Notes: a model not told the origin generated them from the letters alone. Positions 10,651 through 20,559 are shown, counted from the stretch's first letter. The stretch: DNA of 64,000 bases from Candidatus Pelagibacter sp. (GCA_028139285.1 JAOINI010000001.1:1-64000); one strand, 5' to 3'. Numbers and translations are program-made.

Positions 10651-11436
10651 ATGTTTACTCATAATTTCGACCCTATAATCTTTAACTTGGGTATTATTTC
10701 TATAAGGTGGTACTCTTTGGCTTATGTCCTAGGTATTCTAATAGGATGGTGGTATGGCAAAAAATTAATATCAAATAAAAGTAGCTTAATAGGGCAAAGA
10801 TTCAATTTAAAACATTTTGACGATTTAATAACTTACTTGATAATTTCGATAATAATTGGAGGGAGACTTGGTTATGTTATTTTTTATAATATTCAGTATT
10901 TCTTTAATAACCCAATTGATATTTTTAAAATTTGGGAAGGAGGAATGTCATTTCACGGAGCATTAATAGGAATCATTATTGGAACTTATTTATTCTCTAT
11001 TAAAAGAAAGATCGAAACCTTATTCATGTTAGATATAATAGCCTGTGTTTCACCAATAGGAATTTTTTTTGGAAGAATTGCAAATTTTATTAATGGTGAG
11101 CTAGTTGGAAAGGTAAGTTCGATTTCCTGGAGTGTAATATTTCCTAATATTGACTCTTTGCCGAGACATCCATCTCAATTATACGAAGCAGTACTGGAAG
11201 GTTTAATTTTGTTTTTAATTTTGAATATAATCTTTTTAAAAAAAAAATATGAAATAGGATCATGTTCTTATTTATTTCTAATCTTTTATGGAATTTTTAG
11301 AATAATTTCAGAGTTATTTAGAGAGCCTGATATTCAACTTGGTTATATTTATGAATTAGCAAGCATGGGATCAATTTTAAGCTTTGTAATGATCTTGTCA
11401 GGTCTAGCAATGATTTACATTGTTAATAGAAAATGA
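10651..11436 (+). CDS. lgt: Prolipoprotein diacylglyceryl transferase
   Basis: This integral membrane enzyme transfers diacylglycerol from phosphatidylglycerol to the lipobox cysteine of prolipoproteins. Conserved motifs include GGRLGYVIFYN, GGMSFHGALIG, the Lgt signature GRIANFINGELVG, and RHPSQLYEA. At 261 residues with about seven hydrophobic segments it is of usual length. It starts a + strand unit and overlaps midA by 4 nt (ATGA). Its substrates include the lipoprotein encoded at 62497-62808, and LspA at 62809-63300 acts next. Confidence 0.96.
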   Translation: MFTHNFDPIIFNLGIISIRWYSLAYVLGILIGWWYGKKLISNKSSLIGQRFNLKHFDDLITYLIISIIIGGRLGYVIFYNIQYFFNNPIDIFKIWEGGMSFHGALIGIIIGTYLFSIKRKIETLFMLDIIACVSPIGIFFGRIANFINGELVGKVSSISWSVIFPNIDSLPRHPSQLYEAVLEGLILFLILNIIFLKKKYEIGSCSYLFLIFYGIFRIISELFREPDIQLGYIYELASMGSILSFVMILSGLAMIYIVNRK

Positions 11437-12497
11437 AATCAAACTTAAAATTTTTTAAAAAAAAGAAAATATTGCCAGTAGATAAGTTTTTTAAAAATGT
11501 TCTTTACGATAAAAAATTTGGCTATTATTCATCTAAAATTCCTTTTGGCAAAAAAGGTGATTTTGTTACCGCCCCAACTATTTCAAACCTTTTTTCTGAA
11601 TTGATATCTATTTGGATAATTTCTACTTGGGAGAAATTTGGAAAACCAAAAAAGATAAATATTGTAGAACTTGGGCCTGGAGATGGAAGTTTAATTAAAA
11701 TACTTTTGAATACTTCAAAAAAATTTCCTGAATTTAATTCTGCAAAAAATATTTTTTTATACGAAACAAGTGACTATCTAAAAAAAATTCAAAAAAACAA
11801 TATAAAGAAAAGTGAAATTAAATGGATTAAGAATTTTCATAATCTAACTGATGCACCTGTGATCTTTTTTGGAAATGAATTTTTTGATGCTATGCCAATT
11901 AAACAATTTAAAAAAATACAAAAAAAATTTTATGAAAAGAATTATTTGATAAATAGTAATTACAAAATAGAGGAAATATTAAAAAAAGCTAATAAACAAG
12001 ATGTTAAAAATATTCGATCTTTCAAGGTATTAAAAAATCAAAGATTTATTGAATTTCCTAAGTCTGGTTTAACTGAAATGAAGAAAATTATTAAATCGAT
12101 TTCAAAATTAAATGGTTGTCTTTTAATGGTAGATTACGGATATTTAAATCCTAATAATCAGAACACTTTACAATCTGTAAAAAAAAATAGAAGAAATGAA
12201 TTGCTTCAAGATCTAGGAAAAGCAGACATTACCTCCCATGTTAATTTTTCCTTATTAAAAGAATTCTTTTTAAAAAATAAATTCAAAGTAAAAAAAATTA
12301 TTTCTCAAAAAGAATTTCTTATAAAAATGGGGATAAATACTAGAGCTGAAATTATTGCAAAAAAAATGAAGTTTAGAGATCAAGCCAATCTTTATTTTAG
12401 ATTAAAACGATTACTAAGTCCAAAATTAATGGGAGAATTATTTAAGGTAATTTTAGTGTATAAATCTAAAAATGATAATTATTACGGGTTTAATTAA
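11433..12497 (+). CDS. MidA/NDUFAF7-family SAM-dependent methyltransferase
   Basis: This COG1565/DUF185 protein has 354 residues. Motifs are GKKGDFVTAPTISNLFSELI near residue 40-60, motif I NIVELGPGDGSLIKILL, and FFGNEFFDAMPIKQF. Mitochondrial NDUFAF7 methylates an arginine of a complex I subunit during assembly, so a respiratory-assembly role is likely, but this is transferred knowledge. lgt-midA-pgeF is a conserved alphaproteobacterial order. The ATGA overlap with lgt and TAATG overlap with pgeF indicate translational coupling. Confidence 0.88.
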   Translation: MKSNLKFFKKKKILPVDKFFKNVLYDKKFGYYSSKIPFGKKGDFVTAPTISNLFSELISIWIISTWEKFGKPKKINIVELGPGDGSLIKILLNTSKKFPEFNSAKNIFLYETSDYLKKIQKNNIKKSEIKWIKNFHNLTDAPVIFFGNEFFDAMPIKQFKKIQKKFYEKNYLINSNYKIEEILKKANKQDVKNIRSFKVLKNQRFIEFPKSGLTEMKKIIKSISKLNGCLLMVDYGYLNPNNQNTLQSVKKNRRNELLQDLGKADITSHVNFSLLKEFFLKNKFKVKKIISQKEFLIKMGINTRAEIIAKKMKFRDQANLYFRLKRLLSPKLMGELFKVILVYKSKNDNYYGFN

Positions 12498-13249
12498 TGT
12501 TTTATTCAAAAAGTTTAAAAAAATTTAAAGAGATAAAGCATTGTTTTTTTTCAAGAAGAGGTGGTTTTTCATCTGGACTTTACAAAAGTTTAAATTGTGG
12601 AAAAGGCTCAAAAGATAAAAGAATAAATATTTCAAAAAACTTAAAATATGTATCACAAAAAATGTATGTAAAGAAAAGAAGATTAATCTTAATGTATCAA
12701 ACACACAGTAATAAAGTTATTGAAATTAATGAGTCCAATTTAAATAAAAATATTAACTCAGATGCAATGATTACTAAATATAAGAAGGTAGCTTTAGCTG
12801 TTCTTACAGCTGATTGTGTGCCGATTTTAATTTATGATAAAAGAAACGAGATAATTGGATGTATTCACGCAGGCTGGAAAGGTGCTTTATCAGGGATTAT
12901 AGAAAAAACAATTAGTAAAATTAAAAAAAAAAATACTAAAAGCGATATTTTTGCATCAGTTGGACCATGTATATCAACAGAAAGTTACGAGGTTGATTTG
13001 AATTTTTATAGGAAGTTTCTTGCAAAGGCAAAGAGAAATAAAAAATACTTTATATTAAAAAAAAAAAATAAAAAACTCTTTAATCTTAGAAAATATGTTA
13101 ATGATAAGCTTTTAGAACTGAATGTTAAAGTAGATCACATTAATAGGGATACTTATAGAGAAAAGAAGAATTTTTTTAGTTACAGAAGGTCTTCAAAATT
13201 AAAGCAAAACGATTATGGTAGATGTATATCAACTATAAGTATGATTTAA
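12497..13249 (+). CDS. pgeF: Multicopper polyphenol oxidase-fold protein, PgeF/YfiH family
   Basis: This is a DUF152-fold protein of 250 residues. Conserved elements are FFSRRGGFSSG at the N-terminus, TADCVPILIYD, IGCIHAGWKGALSGI and SVGPCIS, carrying the His/Cys metal-site residues of the family. E. coli YfiH (PgeF) edits peptidoglycan precursors and human FAMIN is a purine-nucleoside enzyme, so the exact reaction here is open. It overlaps midA by one base (TAATG). Confidence 0.9.
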   Translation: MFYSKSLKKFKEIKHCFFSRRGGFSSGLYKSLNCGKGSKDKRINISKNLKYVSQKMYVKKRRLILMYQTHSNKVIEINESNLNKNINSDAMITKYKKVALAVLTADCVPILIYDKRNEIIGCIHAGWKGALSGIIEKTISKIKKKNTKSDIFASVGPCISTESYEVDLNFYRKFLAKAKRNKKYFILKKKNKKLFNLRKYVNDKLLELNVKVDHINRDTYREKKNFFSYRRSSKLKQNDYGRCISTISMI

Positions 13250-13250
13250 T

Positions 13251-13279
13251 TTGAAAAGTCAGATAAATAATTGTATAAG
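13251..13279 (+). promoter_or_regulatory. Probable sigma70 promoter of prs
   Basis: A good housekeeping match: -35 TTGAAA (13251-13256), a 17-bp spacer and -10 TATAAG (13274-13279). The expected transcription start is about 13286, only about 5 nt before the prs ATG at 13292, so the transcript would be almost leaderless and lacks room for a Shine-Dalgarno. The gap between pgeF and prs is 42 bp. Confidence 0.55.
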
Positions 13280-13291
13280 TAAACTTATTTC

Positions 13292-14224
13292 ATGAAAATC
13301 TTATCTGGAACTAGTAATCTAAAGCTCAGTAAGAGTATTGCCAAAAATTTAAAACTTAAGCTCATAAACACAAATATAAGAAGATTTGCAGACGGAGAAA
13401 TTTATATTGAAATCAATGAAAATATTAGAGGTAATAGTGTTTTTGTTGTTCAATCTACTTCTCATCCAGCTAATGATAACATAATGGAATTATTATTGGT
13501 TATTGATGCACTTAGAAGGTCTTCAGCTAAAACAATTACAGCTGTGATCCCATATTTTGGATACGCAAGACAAGATAGAAAGGTAGCTCCAAGAACTTCA
13601 ATCTCTGCTAAGGTGATGGCAAATTTAATTACCAATGCAGGTGCAACAAGAGTGGTAACAGTTGATTTACACGCAGGACAAATTCAGGGATTCTTTGATA
13701 TGCCGGTGGATAATTTATACACAGCACCACTATTTGCAAAATACATTAAAAAGAAACTCAAAAATAAAAAGTTAATTTGTGTTTCTCCAGATGTTGGGGG
13801 TGTTGCAAGGACCAGAGATTTAGCTAATAGAATAAAAGCTGATCTAGCAATTATTGATAAAAGAAGACCAGCTCCAGGAAAGTCTGAAGTAATGAATATT
13901 TTAGGGGACGTCAAAAATAAAACTTGCATAATAGTTGATGACATAATTGATAGTGGAGGTACTATAGTAAATGCTGTAGATGCCCTCATAAAAAGTGGAG
14001 CTAATGAGGTATATGTTTTTATTTCTCATGGAGTACTAAGTGGAGATGCGGCAAAAAAAATCAAAAGTTCAAAGATTAAGAAACTTATCGTTACTGATAC
14101 GATAGATAATACTAAAAAAATTCATAATAACAATAAAATCGAGGTTTTATCTATATCTTCATTAATGTCAGAAGCTATAAAAAGAATAGCTAACTCTAAC
14201 TCGGTGTCTGATTTATTTAATTAA
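13292..14224 (+). CDS. prs: Ribose-phosphate pyrophosphokinase
   Basis: This enzyme makes PRPP from ribose 5-phosphate and ATP for nucleotide, His and Trp synthesis. The 310 residues match the bacterial enzyme length. Motifs are FADGEIYIEI, the flexible-loop region YFGYARQDRK, VVTVDLHAGQIQGFF, and the PRPP-binding IIVDDIIDSGGT (about 211-222). It has its own likely promoter and is followed by rplY after 49 bp. Confidence 0.97.
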   Translation: MKILSGTSNLKLSKSIAKNLKLKLINTNIRRFADGEIYIEINENIRGNSVFVVQSTSHPANDNIMELLLVIDALRRSSAKTITAVIPYFGYARQDRKVAPRTSISAKVMANLITNAGATRVVTVDLHAGQIQGFFDMPVDNLYTAPLFAKYIKKKLKNKKLICVSPDVGGVARTRDLANRIKADLAIIDKRRPAPGKSEVMNILGDVKNKTCIIVDDIIDSGGTIVNAVDALIKSGANEVYVFISHGVLSGDAAKKIKSSKIKKLIVTDTIDNTKKIHNNNKIEVLSISSLMSEAIKRIANSNSVSDLFN

Positions 14225-14227
14225 TAC

Positions 14228-14256
14228 TTGTCTTGATTAATGTCTTGGGTTATACA
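14228..14256 (+). promoter_or_regulatory. Possible promoter of rplY
   Basis: TTGTCT (14228-14233), a 17-bp spacer and TATACA (14251-14256) precede the rplY ATG (14274) and predict a leader of about 11 nt. The match is moderate and the region is AT-rich, so confidence is limited. Confidence 0.35.
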
Positions 14257-14273
14257 CCGTCTTCAATAAATTT

Positions 14274-15026
14274 ATGAGTAATTTAAAAGCAACAAAAAGA
14301 GAGAATTTATCCTCTGGATCTAACAATAGATTAAGAGCAAATGGTTTAATACCTGCAATACTTTACGGGGGGAAAAATCCAAATCAGAATATTTCAGTCA
14401 GTAAAAAAGATATTTCTAATATTATAAACTCCGAAACATTTCTATCGAAAGTATTAGAAATTGATTTAGATGGTAAAAAAGAAAAGGTAATACCTAGGGA
14501 TGTAACTTATCATGTGGTTTCTGAAGAACCGATGCATATAGACTTCATGAGAATAGTTTCGGGAAAGAAAATTATTCTTGAAATCCCAGTTAAGTTTATA
14601 AATCATCCTGACTCGCCTGGATTAAAAAGAGGTGGAGTGTTAAATATAGTAAGAAGAAAAGTTGAGCTTAAATGTCCTGCTGAAAGTATTCCTAATGAAA
14701 TAATTGTAGATTTAGCTGGCACAGAAATTGGAACAAGTATCAAAATATCTTCGGTGAAACTTCCTGATAATGTAATGCCAACTATTACAGACCGTGACTT
14801 CGTTGTTGCAACTGTAGCGGCTCCAACTGTAATCAAAGAGCCAGAAAAACCTGCAGAAGAAACAACAGCTGAGGGCGCAGAGGGTGAAGCACCTGCTGAA
14901 GGAGCAGAAGCAGCGTCTAAAGATGGAGACTCAGCTAAAAAAGATGACAAAGCTAAAGATGGCTCTGCTGACCAAAAATCTACTGAAAAGAAATCTGAAG
15001 AAAAAAAACCTGCTGAAAAGAAATAA
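14274..15026 (+). CDS. rplY: 50S ribosomal protein L25, CTC type with acidic/Lys tail
   Basis: This binds 5S rRNA in the large subunit. An N-terminal L25 domain (about 1-90; LRANGLIPAILYGG, MHIDFMRI) is followed by the TL5/CTC beta domain (about 95-185; NHPDSPGLKRGGVLNIVRR). Residues from about 190 to 250 form a low-complexity tail rich in Ala, Glu, Lys and Asp. The long form is normal in Alphaproteobacteria, but the tail is longer and more repetitive than needed for RNA binding. pth follows after 5 bp, a typical rplY-pth-ychF order. Confidence 0.95.
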   Translation: MSNLKATKRENLSSGSNNRLRANGLIPAILYGGKNPNQNISVSKKDISNIINSETFLSKVLEIDLDGKKEKVIPRDVTYHVVSEEPMHIDFMRIVSGKKIILEIPVKFINHPDSPGLKRGGVLNIVRRKVELKCPAESIPNEIIVDLAGTEIGTSIKISSVKLPDNVMPTITDRDFVVATVAAPTVIKEPEKPAEETTAEGAEGEAPAEGAEAASKDGDSAKKDDKAKDGSADQKSTEKKSEEKKPAEKK

Positions 15027-15031
15027 TTAAT

Positions 15032-15604
15032 ATGCTTTTACTTGTAGGATTAGGAAATCCAGGCTCTGACTATACTAATACTAGACATAACATTGGTTTT
15101 AAAATTATTGATGCTATAAATTTACATTTTAAATTATCAAAGCAGAAACCAAAATTTAAAGGTTTGCTTACAACTGGCAATATCGAAGAAAAAAAGATTT
15201 ACGCTATAAAGCCACTAACTTTTATGAATAACTCAGGTACGGCTATTAAAGAATTAATTGATTATTTTAAAATTGATGCAAAAGATGTAATTGTTTTTCA
15301 CGATGATATGGATATTGATTTTGGAAAAATTAAAGCGAAATTTGGGGGAAGTAGTGCTGGTCACAACGGTATAGAATCGATAGATAAATTTATTGGAAAA
15401 GAATATTCTAGAGTTCGTATTGGTATAGGTCATCCAAAACAAAAAAAGAAAGTTAATAATCATGTTCTCGAAGATTTTAAAGAGGACGAAGAAGAGAAAA
15501 TCAAAGAAATTACTGAAAATATTGTAAAACAAATACCTACACTTATTGACAAGAAAATGGATTTATTTTCTAGCAAAGTTAATCAAAACCTGAATGGGAT
15601 TTAA
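15032..15604 (+). CDS. pth: Peptidyl-tRNA hydrolase
   Basis: This cleaves peptidyl-tRNA released by stalled ribosomes. The 190 residues show LLVGLGNPGSDYTNTRHNIG with the catalytic His, KPLTFMNNSG, and VFHDDMDIDFGKIK followed by GGSSAGHNGI. It overlaps ychF by 11 nt. Confidence 0.97.
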   Translation: MLLLVGLGNPGSDYTNTRHNIGFKIIDAINLHFKLSKQKPKFKGLLTTGNIEEKKIYAIKPLTFMNNSGTAIKELIDYFKIDAKDVIVFHDDMDIDFGKIKAKFGGSSAGHNGIESIDKFIGKEYSRVRIGIGHPKQKKKVNNHVLEDFKEDEEEKIKEITENIVKQIPTLIDKKMDLFSSKVNQNLNGI

Positions 15605-16664
15605 GTGTGGAATAGTTGGATTGCCTAATGTTGGCAAATCAACTTTATTTAACGCATTGACTGCATCTAAAAACGCTGAGGCAGCAAATTTCCCCTTTTG
15701 CACAATTGATCCCAATATCGGTATTGTTGACGTAATTGATGAAAGATTAGATAAATTAGCTAAACTTTCAAATTCAAAAAAAAAGATTTATACAAATATA
15801 ACCTTTGTTGATATAGCTGGCCTAGTTAAGGGTGCATCAAAAGGTGAAGGTCTTGGCAATAAATTTCTTTCACATATTAGAGAGGTAGATGCAATAATAC
15901 ATTTAGTGAGGTGTTTCGACTCAGAAAAAATTACTCATGTGAACTCAAGGATAAGACCTTCAAATGATTTAGAAACTATTAAGACAGAAATAATTTTGTC
16001 AGACCTTGATATTGTTCAAAAAAAGCTTGAAAAAGGTAAAAAGAAACTGCTTGAGAATAAAGAAATAAAGATTTTAGAAGAAAAATTAAATCAACTCGAT
16101 AAAAATCAAGAGGTAAAAATTAACAATGAGGAAGAAAATAAATTTTTATCTAGTATAGGTTTATTAAGTATTAAACCTAAAATAATTGTATGTAATGTAG
16201 ATGAAGATAATTTAGCCAAAGGAAACCAGTATACTGAAGAAGTAAAAAATAAATATCCTAATGAAAAAATTATAAATATCTGTGCTGATATAGAAGATCA
16301 GCTCTCAGGCTTAGATAAAAATGAAAAAGAAGTTTTTATGCAAGATATTGGTTTAAATAAAACTGGGTTAAATCAATTAATTAAAGAGGGATACGATCTT
16401 TTAAAATTAGATACTTTTTTTACATCAGGTCCAGAGGAAAGTAGGGCTTGGACAGTAAGAAAAAATACTCTTGCTCCAAAAGCAGCTAGTGTCATTCATA
16501 CAGATTTTGAAAAAAATTTTATTAGAGCAGAAGCTGTATCTTGTCAAGATTTTATAAAATATGGCAGTGCAGAAAAATGTAAAGAAAATGGAAAATTAAG
16601 AATTGAAGGAAAAGATTATATTGTAAAAGATGGTGATGTTTTATACTTCAGAGTCAATCCTTGA
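15594..16664 (+). CDS. ychF: Ribosome-binding ATPase YchF
   Basis: This OBG-family P-loop ATPase binds the ribosome and takes part in stress control. The 356 residues contain G1 GLPNVGKST (about 9-17), FPFCTIDP, switch [20 protein letters not shown] and the NVDE nucleotide-specificity region, which replaces the usual NKxD and fits ATP preference. A C-terminal TGS domain follows ([14 protein letters not shown], then [11 protein letters not shown]). Its last 24 nt overlap the convergent petC gene. Confidence 0.96.
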   Translation: MGFKCGIVGLPNVGKSTLFNALTASKNAEAANFPFCTIDPNIGIVDVIDERLDKLAKLSNSKKKIYTNITFVDIAGLVKGASKGEGLGNKFLSHIREVDAIIHLVRCFDSEKITHVNSRIRPSNDLETIKTEIILSDLDIVQKKLEKGKKKLLENKEIKILEEKLNQLDKNQEVKINNEEENKFLSSIGLLSIKPKIIVCNVDEDNLAKGNQYTEEVKNKYPNEKIINICADIEDQLSGLDKNEKEVFMQDIGLNKTGLNQLIKEGYDLLKLDTFFTSGPEESRAWTVRKNTLAPKAASVIHTDFEKNFIRAEAVSCQDFIKYGSAEKCKENGKLRIEGKDYIVKDGDVLYFRVNP

Positions 16665-17423
16665 CCATATTTTTTTCATGCTCAAGTAAACTAATATTGT
16701 TAAAAGCACTAAATAAATAATTACCTTTACGCCAGTTTTATGTCTCTCCTCAAGTTCAGGCTCAGCTGCCCATGCAAGAAAAGTTGTCACGTCTTTAGCC
16801 ATTTGATCTACAGTAGACTCTGTTCCGTCGGCGTACTCAACCAAACCATCCATTAAATTATTAGGCATTTTAATCTTATTGCCGACCATATATTTATTAT
16901 AGTAAACACCATCATCGAGGATTACTCCTGGAGGTGGGTCTTCATAACCTACCAATACTGAATAAATGTAATTTGCCCCACCTTTTCTTGCTTTAACCAA
17001 AACCGACATATCTGGCGGATAAGCTCCTCCATTAGCAGCAGTCGCTGCCTGAACATTAGGATAAGGGCTTTTGAATTTGTCGGATGGCCTTCCTGGTCTT
17101 GTAAACATTTCTCCTTGCGCATCAGGACCATCTTCAATCTCAAAACTTGCAGCAATGGCTTTTACTTCTTTCTCTGAGAACTCAGGTCCACCAGGCTCAC
17201 CTAAATTTCTATAACTTAGATACTGCATAGAGTGACAAGAGGCACATACCTCTTTATAAACTTGAAATCCTCTTTGTAATGATGCTCTATCAAAAGTTCC
17301 AGTTAAACCTTTAAAACTCCAGTCTACCTTTATTGGGTCTACCATCTCGGCGCTTTGTAGTGGTTTAAATGGGACTAGTAATAAAAAAAATAAAACAAGT
17401 AATCTAAGATTAGACTTTATCAT
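16641..17423 (-). CDS. petC: Cytochrome c1, bc1 complex
   Basis: This heme c subunit of complex III passes electrons from the Rieske protein to soluble cytochrome c. The 260-residue precursor has a signal peptide (about 1-24), the heme c motif C60-A-S-C63-H64, an axial-Met region near [13 protein letters not shown], and a C-terminal membrane anchor ([16 protein letters not shown]). It is the last gene of petABC, overlapping petB by 14 nt. Its end overlaps ychF by 24 nt. Confidence 0.96.
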   Translation of the reverse strand: MIKSNLRLLVLFFLLLVPFKPLQSAEMVDPIKVDWSFKGLTGTFDRASLQRGFQVYKEVCASCHSMQYLSYRNLGEPGGPEFSEKEVKAIAASFEIEDGPDAQGEMFTRPGRPSDKFKSPYPNVQAATAANGGAYPPDMSVLVKARKGGANYIYSVLVGYEDPPPGVILDDGVYYNKYMVGNKIKMPNNLMDGLVEYADGTESTVDQMAKDVTTFLAWAAEPELEERHKTGVKVIIYLVLLTILVYLSMKKIWSRIDSEV

Positions 17424-18669
17424 TAACCTTCCTGGCTATAGATGGTTCTGCTCCACCAGATAAGACTGGTTCTGAAATGCTCATCGGTATTGGGTCGGTT
17501 TTCTCCAAATAACCGACAACAGGCATAACAACTATAAAATGTAAGAAATAATAAATAGTTCCTACTCTAGCTAATACTAAATAAACTCCTTCAGCTGGCA
17601 TTGCACCTACATAACCAAGCATTAGAACGTCAATAACCAGTATCCAGAAAAATTGTCTATATATTGGTCTGAAAACTGCAGATCTTACTTTTGATGTATC
17701 CAACCAAGGAAGAACGAACAAAATAAAAATCGCACTAAACATTAAAATAACACCTCCTAGTTTGTCAGGCACTGATCTTAAAATTGCATAGAAAGGAAGC
17801 AAATACCATTCAGGTACAATATGTGCAGGAGTGACCAATGGGTTAGCCGGAATATAATTGTCAGAATGTCCTAAAACATTGGGTGTAAAGAAAACAAATC
17901 CAGCAAATATAATCATAAATACTAAAAGAGCAAAAGCGTCTTTAATTGTAATGTATGGGTGAAACGGTACTGTATCCTTAGAAGGTTTCTTTATATCGAT
18001 ACCTACAGGATTATTGTTGCCAGGAACATGTAAAGCCCAAATGTGTAAAACAACCAATCCTAAGATTAAAAACGGAATTAAATAATGTAAGCTGAAGAAT
18101 CTATTTAATGTGGGATTGTCGACAGAATAAGCGCCCCAAAGCCAAGTTGTAATACTGTCCCCAACTAATGGAATTGCACTAAAAAGGTTTGTTATAACTG
18201 TTGCTCCCCAAAAACTCATTTGACCCCAAGGCAACACATACCCCATGAATGCTGCAGCCATCATTAATAAGTAAATCATAAGACCAATAATCCAAATTAC
18301 CTCTCTAGGTGATTTATACGATCCGTAGAATAAAGATCTAAAAATGTGAATATAAACTGCCAGGAAAAACATTGAAGCTCCGTTACTATGAATGTATCTA
18401 ATTAACCACCCATAATTAACGTCTCTCATTATATGCTCTACGCTTGCAAAAGCTAAATCTGCATGAGCTACATAGTGCATTGCTAAAACAATTCCAGTAA
18501 CAATTTGAGTTATTAAACAAAAAGTTAAAATTCCTCCGAAGGTCCACCAATAATTTAAATTTTTTGGAGTAGGATAATCCGTAAGGTGTGCTCCAAGAGT
18601 GAGTAATGGTAAACGATCGTTAAACCATTTAGCTGCTTTAGATTTTGGTACGTATTCGTGTTCACTCAT
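17410..18669 (-). CDS. petB: Cytochrome b, bc1 complex
   Basis: This eight-helix membrane subunit carries hemes bL and bH and both quinone sites. The 419 residues show the Qo-site [14 protein letters not shown] and the [18 protein letters not shown] region, with paired heme-ligand histidines in helices B and D. An N-terminal cytosolic stretch ([13 protein letters not shown]) and length fit the alphaproteobacterial form. It sits between petA (6 bp upstream) and petC. Confidence 0.97.
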   Translation of the reverse strand: MSEHEYVPKSKAAKWFNDRLPLLTLGAHLTDYPTPKNLNYWWTFGGILTFCLITQIVTGIVLAMHYVAHADLAFASVEHIMRDVNYGWLIRYIHSNGASMFFLAVYIHIFRSLFYGSYKSPREVIWIIGLMIYLLMMAAAFMGYVLPWGQMSFWGATVITNLFSAIPLVGDSITTWLWGAYSVDNPTLNRFFSLHYLIPFLILGLVVLHIWALHVPGNNNPVGIDIKKPSKDTVPFHPYITIKDAFALLVFMIIFAGFVFFTPNVLGHSDNYIPANPLVTPAHIVPEWYLLPFYAILRSVPDKLGGVILMFSAIFILFVLPWLDTSKVRSAVFRPIYRQFFWILVIDVLMLGYVGAMPAEGVYLVLARVGTIYYFLHFIVVMPVVGYLEKTDPIPMSISEPVLSGGAEPSIARKVNDKV

Positions 18670-18675
18670 AATTTC

Positions 18676-19197
18676 TTATCCAATTTTAATTGTATTACTA
18701 TCAACAAATTCGAACTTTGGTATCTCCATGTTCGTTGGTGCTGGTCCTTTTCTTATCCTGCCTGATACATCATAGTGTGAACCATGACAAGGACAAAACC
18801 AACCATTAAAATCGCCTTTATCTTTTAGAGGCACGCATCCTAGGTGTGTGCAAACACCTAACATGACTAACCACTCATCTTTACCTTCTTTTACTCTATC
18901 TTCATCTTTTTGAGGATCAGGCAAATCGTCCAGTTTTACTGCTCTGGCCTCAGCAATTTCATCTGAAGTCCTTCTTTTTAAAAATACTGGTTTTCCTCTC
19001 CATAAAACAGTAATTGATTTACCAGGTTCTATATTACTAATGTCAACTTCTGTCGTAGCTAAAGCTTGTTGAGCTTTATCAGGATTCATTTGGTCAATCA
19101 TTGGCCAAATAACTGCTCCGACACCCACTGCTCCAACTGTATAACTAGCAGTAAATAAAAAATCTCTTCTGTTAACTTTTTTTTCTTCTTTGCTCAT
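18676..19197 (-). CDS. petA: Rieske iron-sulfur protein of the bc1 complex
   Basis: This 2Fe-2S subunit moves electrons from ubiquinol to cytochrome c1. The 173 residues begin with a twin-arginine motif RRDFLF and one membrane anchor (about 13-35), as expected for Tat export of a folded cluster. Cluster ligands are in C116-T-H118-LG-C121 and C135-P-C137-H138-GSH141. It is the first gene of petABC; an 89-bp divergent gap to trmL should hold the promoter, but no clear hexamer pair stands out. Confidence 0.97.
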   Translation of the reverse strand: MSKEEKKVNRRDFLFTASYTVGAVGVGAVIWPMIDQMNPDKAQQALATTEVDISNIEPGKSITVLWRGKPVFLKRRTSDEIAEARAVKLDDLPDPQKDEDRVKEGKDEWLVMLGVCTHLGCVPLKDKGDFNGWFCPCHGSHYDVSGRIRKGPAPTNMEIPKFEFVDSNTIKIG

Positions 19198-19286
19198 TTA
19201 TGTAAGTGCTTATAATATAATTATTAAATAAAACCATATTATTAAGATTTCTAGGGTCAGAATGACACATAAATTGAGCTTAAATA

Positions 19287-19736
19287 ATGCACATAGTACT
19301 TTACAAACCTGATATCCCTCAAAATACTGCAGCAATAATCAGACTAGGAGCCTGTCTTAGTTTGAATATTCACTTGATAGAACCATGTGGCTTTAATTTA
19401 AATGATAGCAGATTTAAAAGAGTCGTTATGGATTATGCTGGCTTAAGTAAGATTGTTCGGCACAATAGCTTTGAGGCATTTAAAAATAAATATAAGAAAT
19501 CAAGAATAGTTTTAATGACAACTAAGGCAAAAAAATTATATCATAAGTTTAAATTTAAAAAGAATGATATGCTTTTATTTGGAAAAGAAAGTGCTGGGGT
19601 TCCAGAAGAGATACATAAAATGGTCAAAAATAAAATAAGGATTCCTATGAACAAAAAAACTAGATCTCTAAATGTTGCAATGAGTGTTGCGATAGTAGCT
19701 GCTGAAGCTTTAAGACAAAATAATTTACTTAAATGA
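19287..19736 (+). CDS. trmL: tRNA (cytidine/uridine(34)-2'-O)-methyltransferase
   Basis: This SPOUT-fold enzyme methylates the wobble ribose of tRNA-Leu in E. coli. The 149 residues contain MHIVLYKPDIPQNTAAIIR, LIEPCGF, KRVVMDYAGL and the knot motifs LFGKESAGVP and RIPMNKKTRSLNVAMSVAI. It overlaps hemF by 4 nt. Confidence 0.94.
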   Translation: MHIVLYKPDIPQNTAAIIRLGACLSLNIHLIEPCGFNLNDSRFKRVVMDYAGLSKIVRHNSFEAFKNKYKKSRIVLMTTKAKKLYHKFKFKKNDMLLFGKESAGVPEEIHKMVKNKIRIPMNKKTRSLNVAMSVAIVAAEALRQNNLLK

Positions 19737-20557
19737 TTACCCCTGAATTTAGAAAAAAAATGGCTGATAGCTGGTTTTCATATTTACAAACTCAAATTTG
19801 TAAAGAATTTGAGTATATTGAAAAGAATAAAGTAAAATTTTCAAAAAGAAATTGGAATAAAAATAAAAAAAATGAAGGTGGGGGAACTTCATTTCTGTTA
19901 TCAAATGGAAAAATATTTGATAAAGTTGGAGTTAATAAATCTACAGTTTCAGGAATTTTTCCTAAACAATTCAGATCAAAAATATTAGGAGCTGAAAAGA
20001 AAGGTAAATATTGGGCTTCAGGAGTTTCTGTGGTCGCTCATATGAGAAACCCCAAAATGCCTGCGATACATTTCAATACTAGATTTATAGTAACTTCTAA
20101 AGAGTGGTTCGGTGGAGGGATGGATGCAACACCAAGTTACGATGATCAAAAAGAGAAAAAAATGATACATGGTGAATTAAAAAAAGTATGTGTCCAAAAT
20201 AAAAAAAATTATAAAAAATATAAAAAATGGTGTGATGAATATTTTTATTTACCACACAGAAAAGAAGCTAGGGGCATTGGTGGTATTTTTTTTGACTACG
20301 AAACTAAAGATTGGATTAAAAACTTTAAATTTGTAAGAGAACTTGGTCTTTCTTTTATAGACATTTCAAAAAAGATTATAAAGAGAAAAGAAAAAATTAA
20401 ATGGACAAGCAAAGATAAAGAAAAACAACTCTTCAAACGTGGAAGATATGTAGAGTTCAATCTTTTGTATGATAGAGGCACAAGGTTTGGATTAAACTCG
20501 GGAGGAAATATAGACTCAATATTAATGTCACTTCCTCCTCAAGCTAAGTGGAAATAG
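19733..20557 (+). CDS. hemF: Oxygen-dependent coproporphyrinogen III oxidase
   Basis: This aerobic heme-synthesis enzyme decarboxylates coproporphyrinogen III to protoporphyrinogen IX. The 274 residues are normal length. Family motifs are AGVSVVAHMRNPKMPAIHFN, WFGGGMDATPSY, CDEYFYLPHRKEARGIGGIF and FNLLYDRGTRFGLNSGG. It overlaps trmL (ATGA). Heme made here feeds the cytochromes encoded elsewhere in this window. Confidence 0.96.
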   Translation: MITPEFRKKMADSWFSYLQTQICKEFEYIEKNKVKFSKRNWNKNKKNEGGGTSFLLSNGKIFDKVGVNKSTVSGIFPKQFRSKILGAEKKGKYWASGVSVVAHMRNPKMPAIHFNTRFIVTSKEWFGGGMDATPSYDDQKEKKMIHGELKKVCVQNKKNYKKYKKWCDEYFYLPHRKEARGIGGIFFDYETKDWIKNFKFVRELGLSFIDISKKIIKRKEKIKWTSKDKEKQLFKRGRYVEFNLLYDRGTRFGLNSGGNIDSILMSLPPQAKWK

Positions 20558-20559
20558 TT

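Noticed and set aside
13684..13989. Open frame of about 100 codons antisense to prs
   Set aside because: No family resemblance; it mirrors well-conserved prs motifs.
14603..14950. Open frame of 115 codons on the minus strand inside rplY
   Set aside because: It is the antisense of the Ala/Glu-rich L25 tail, giving a Ser/Ala-rich shadow with no motif.
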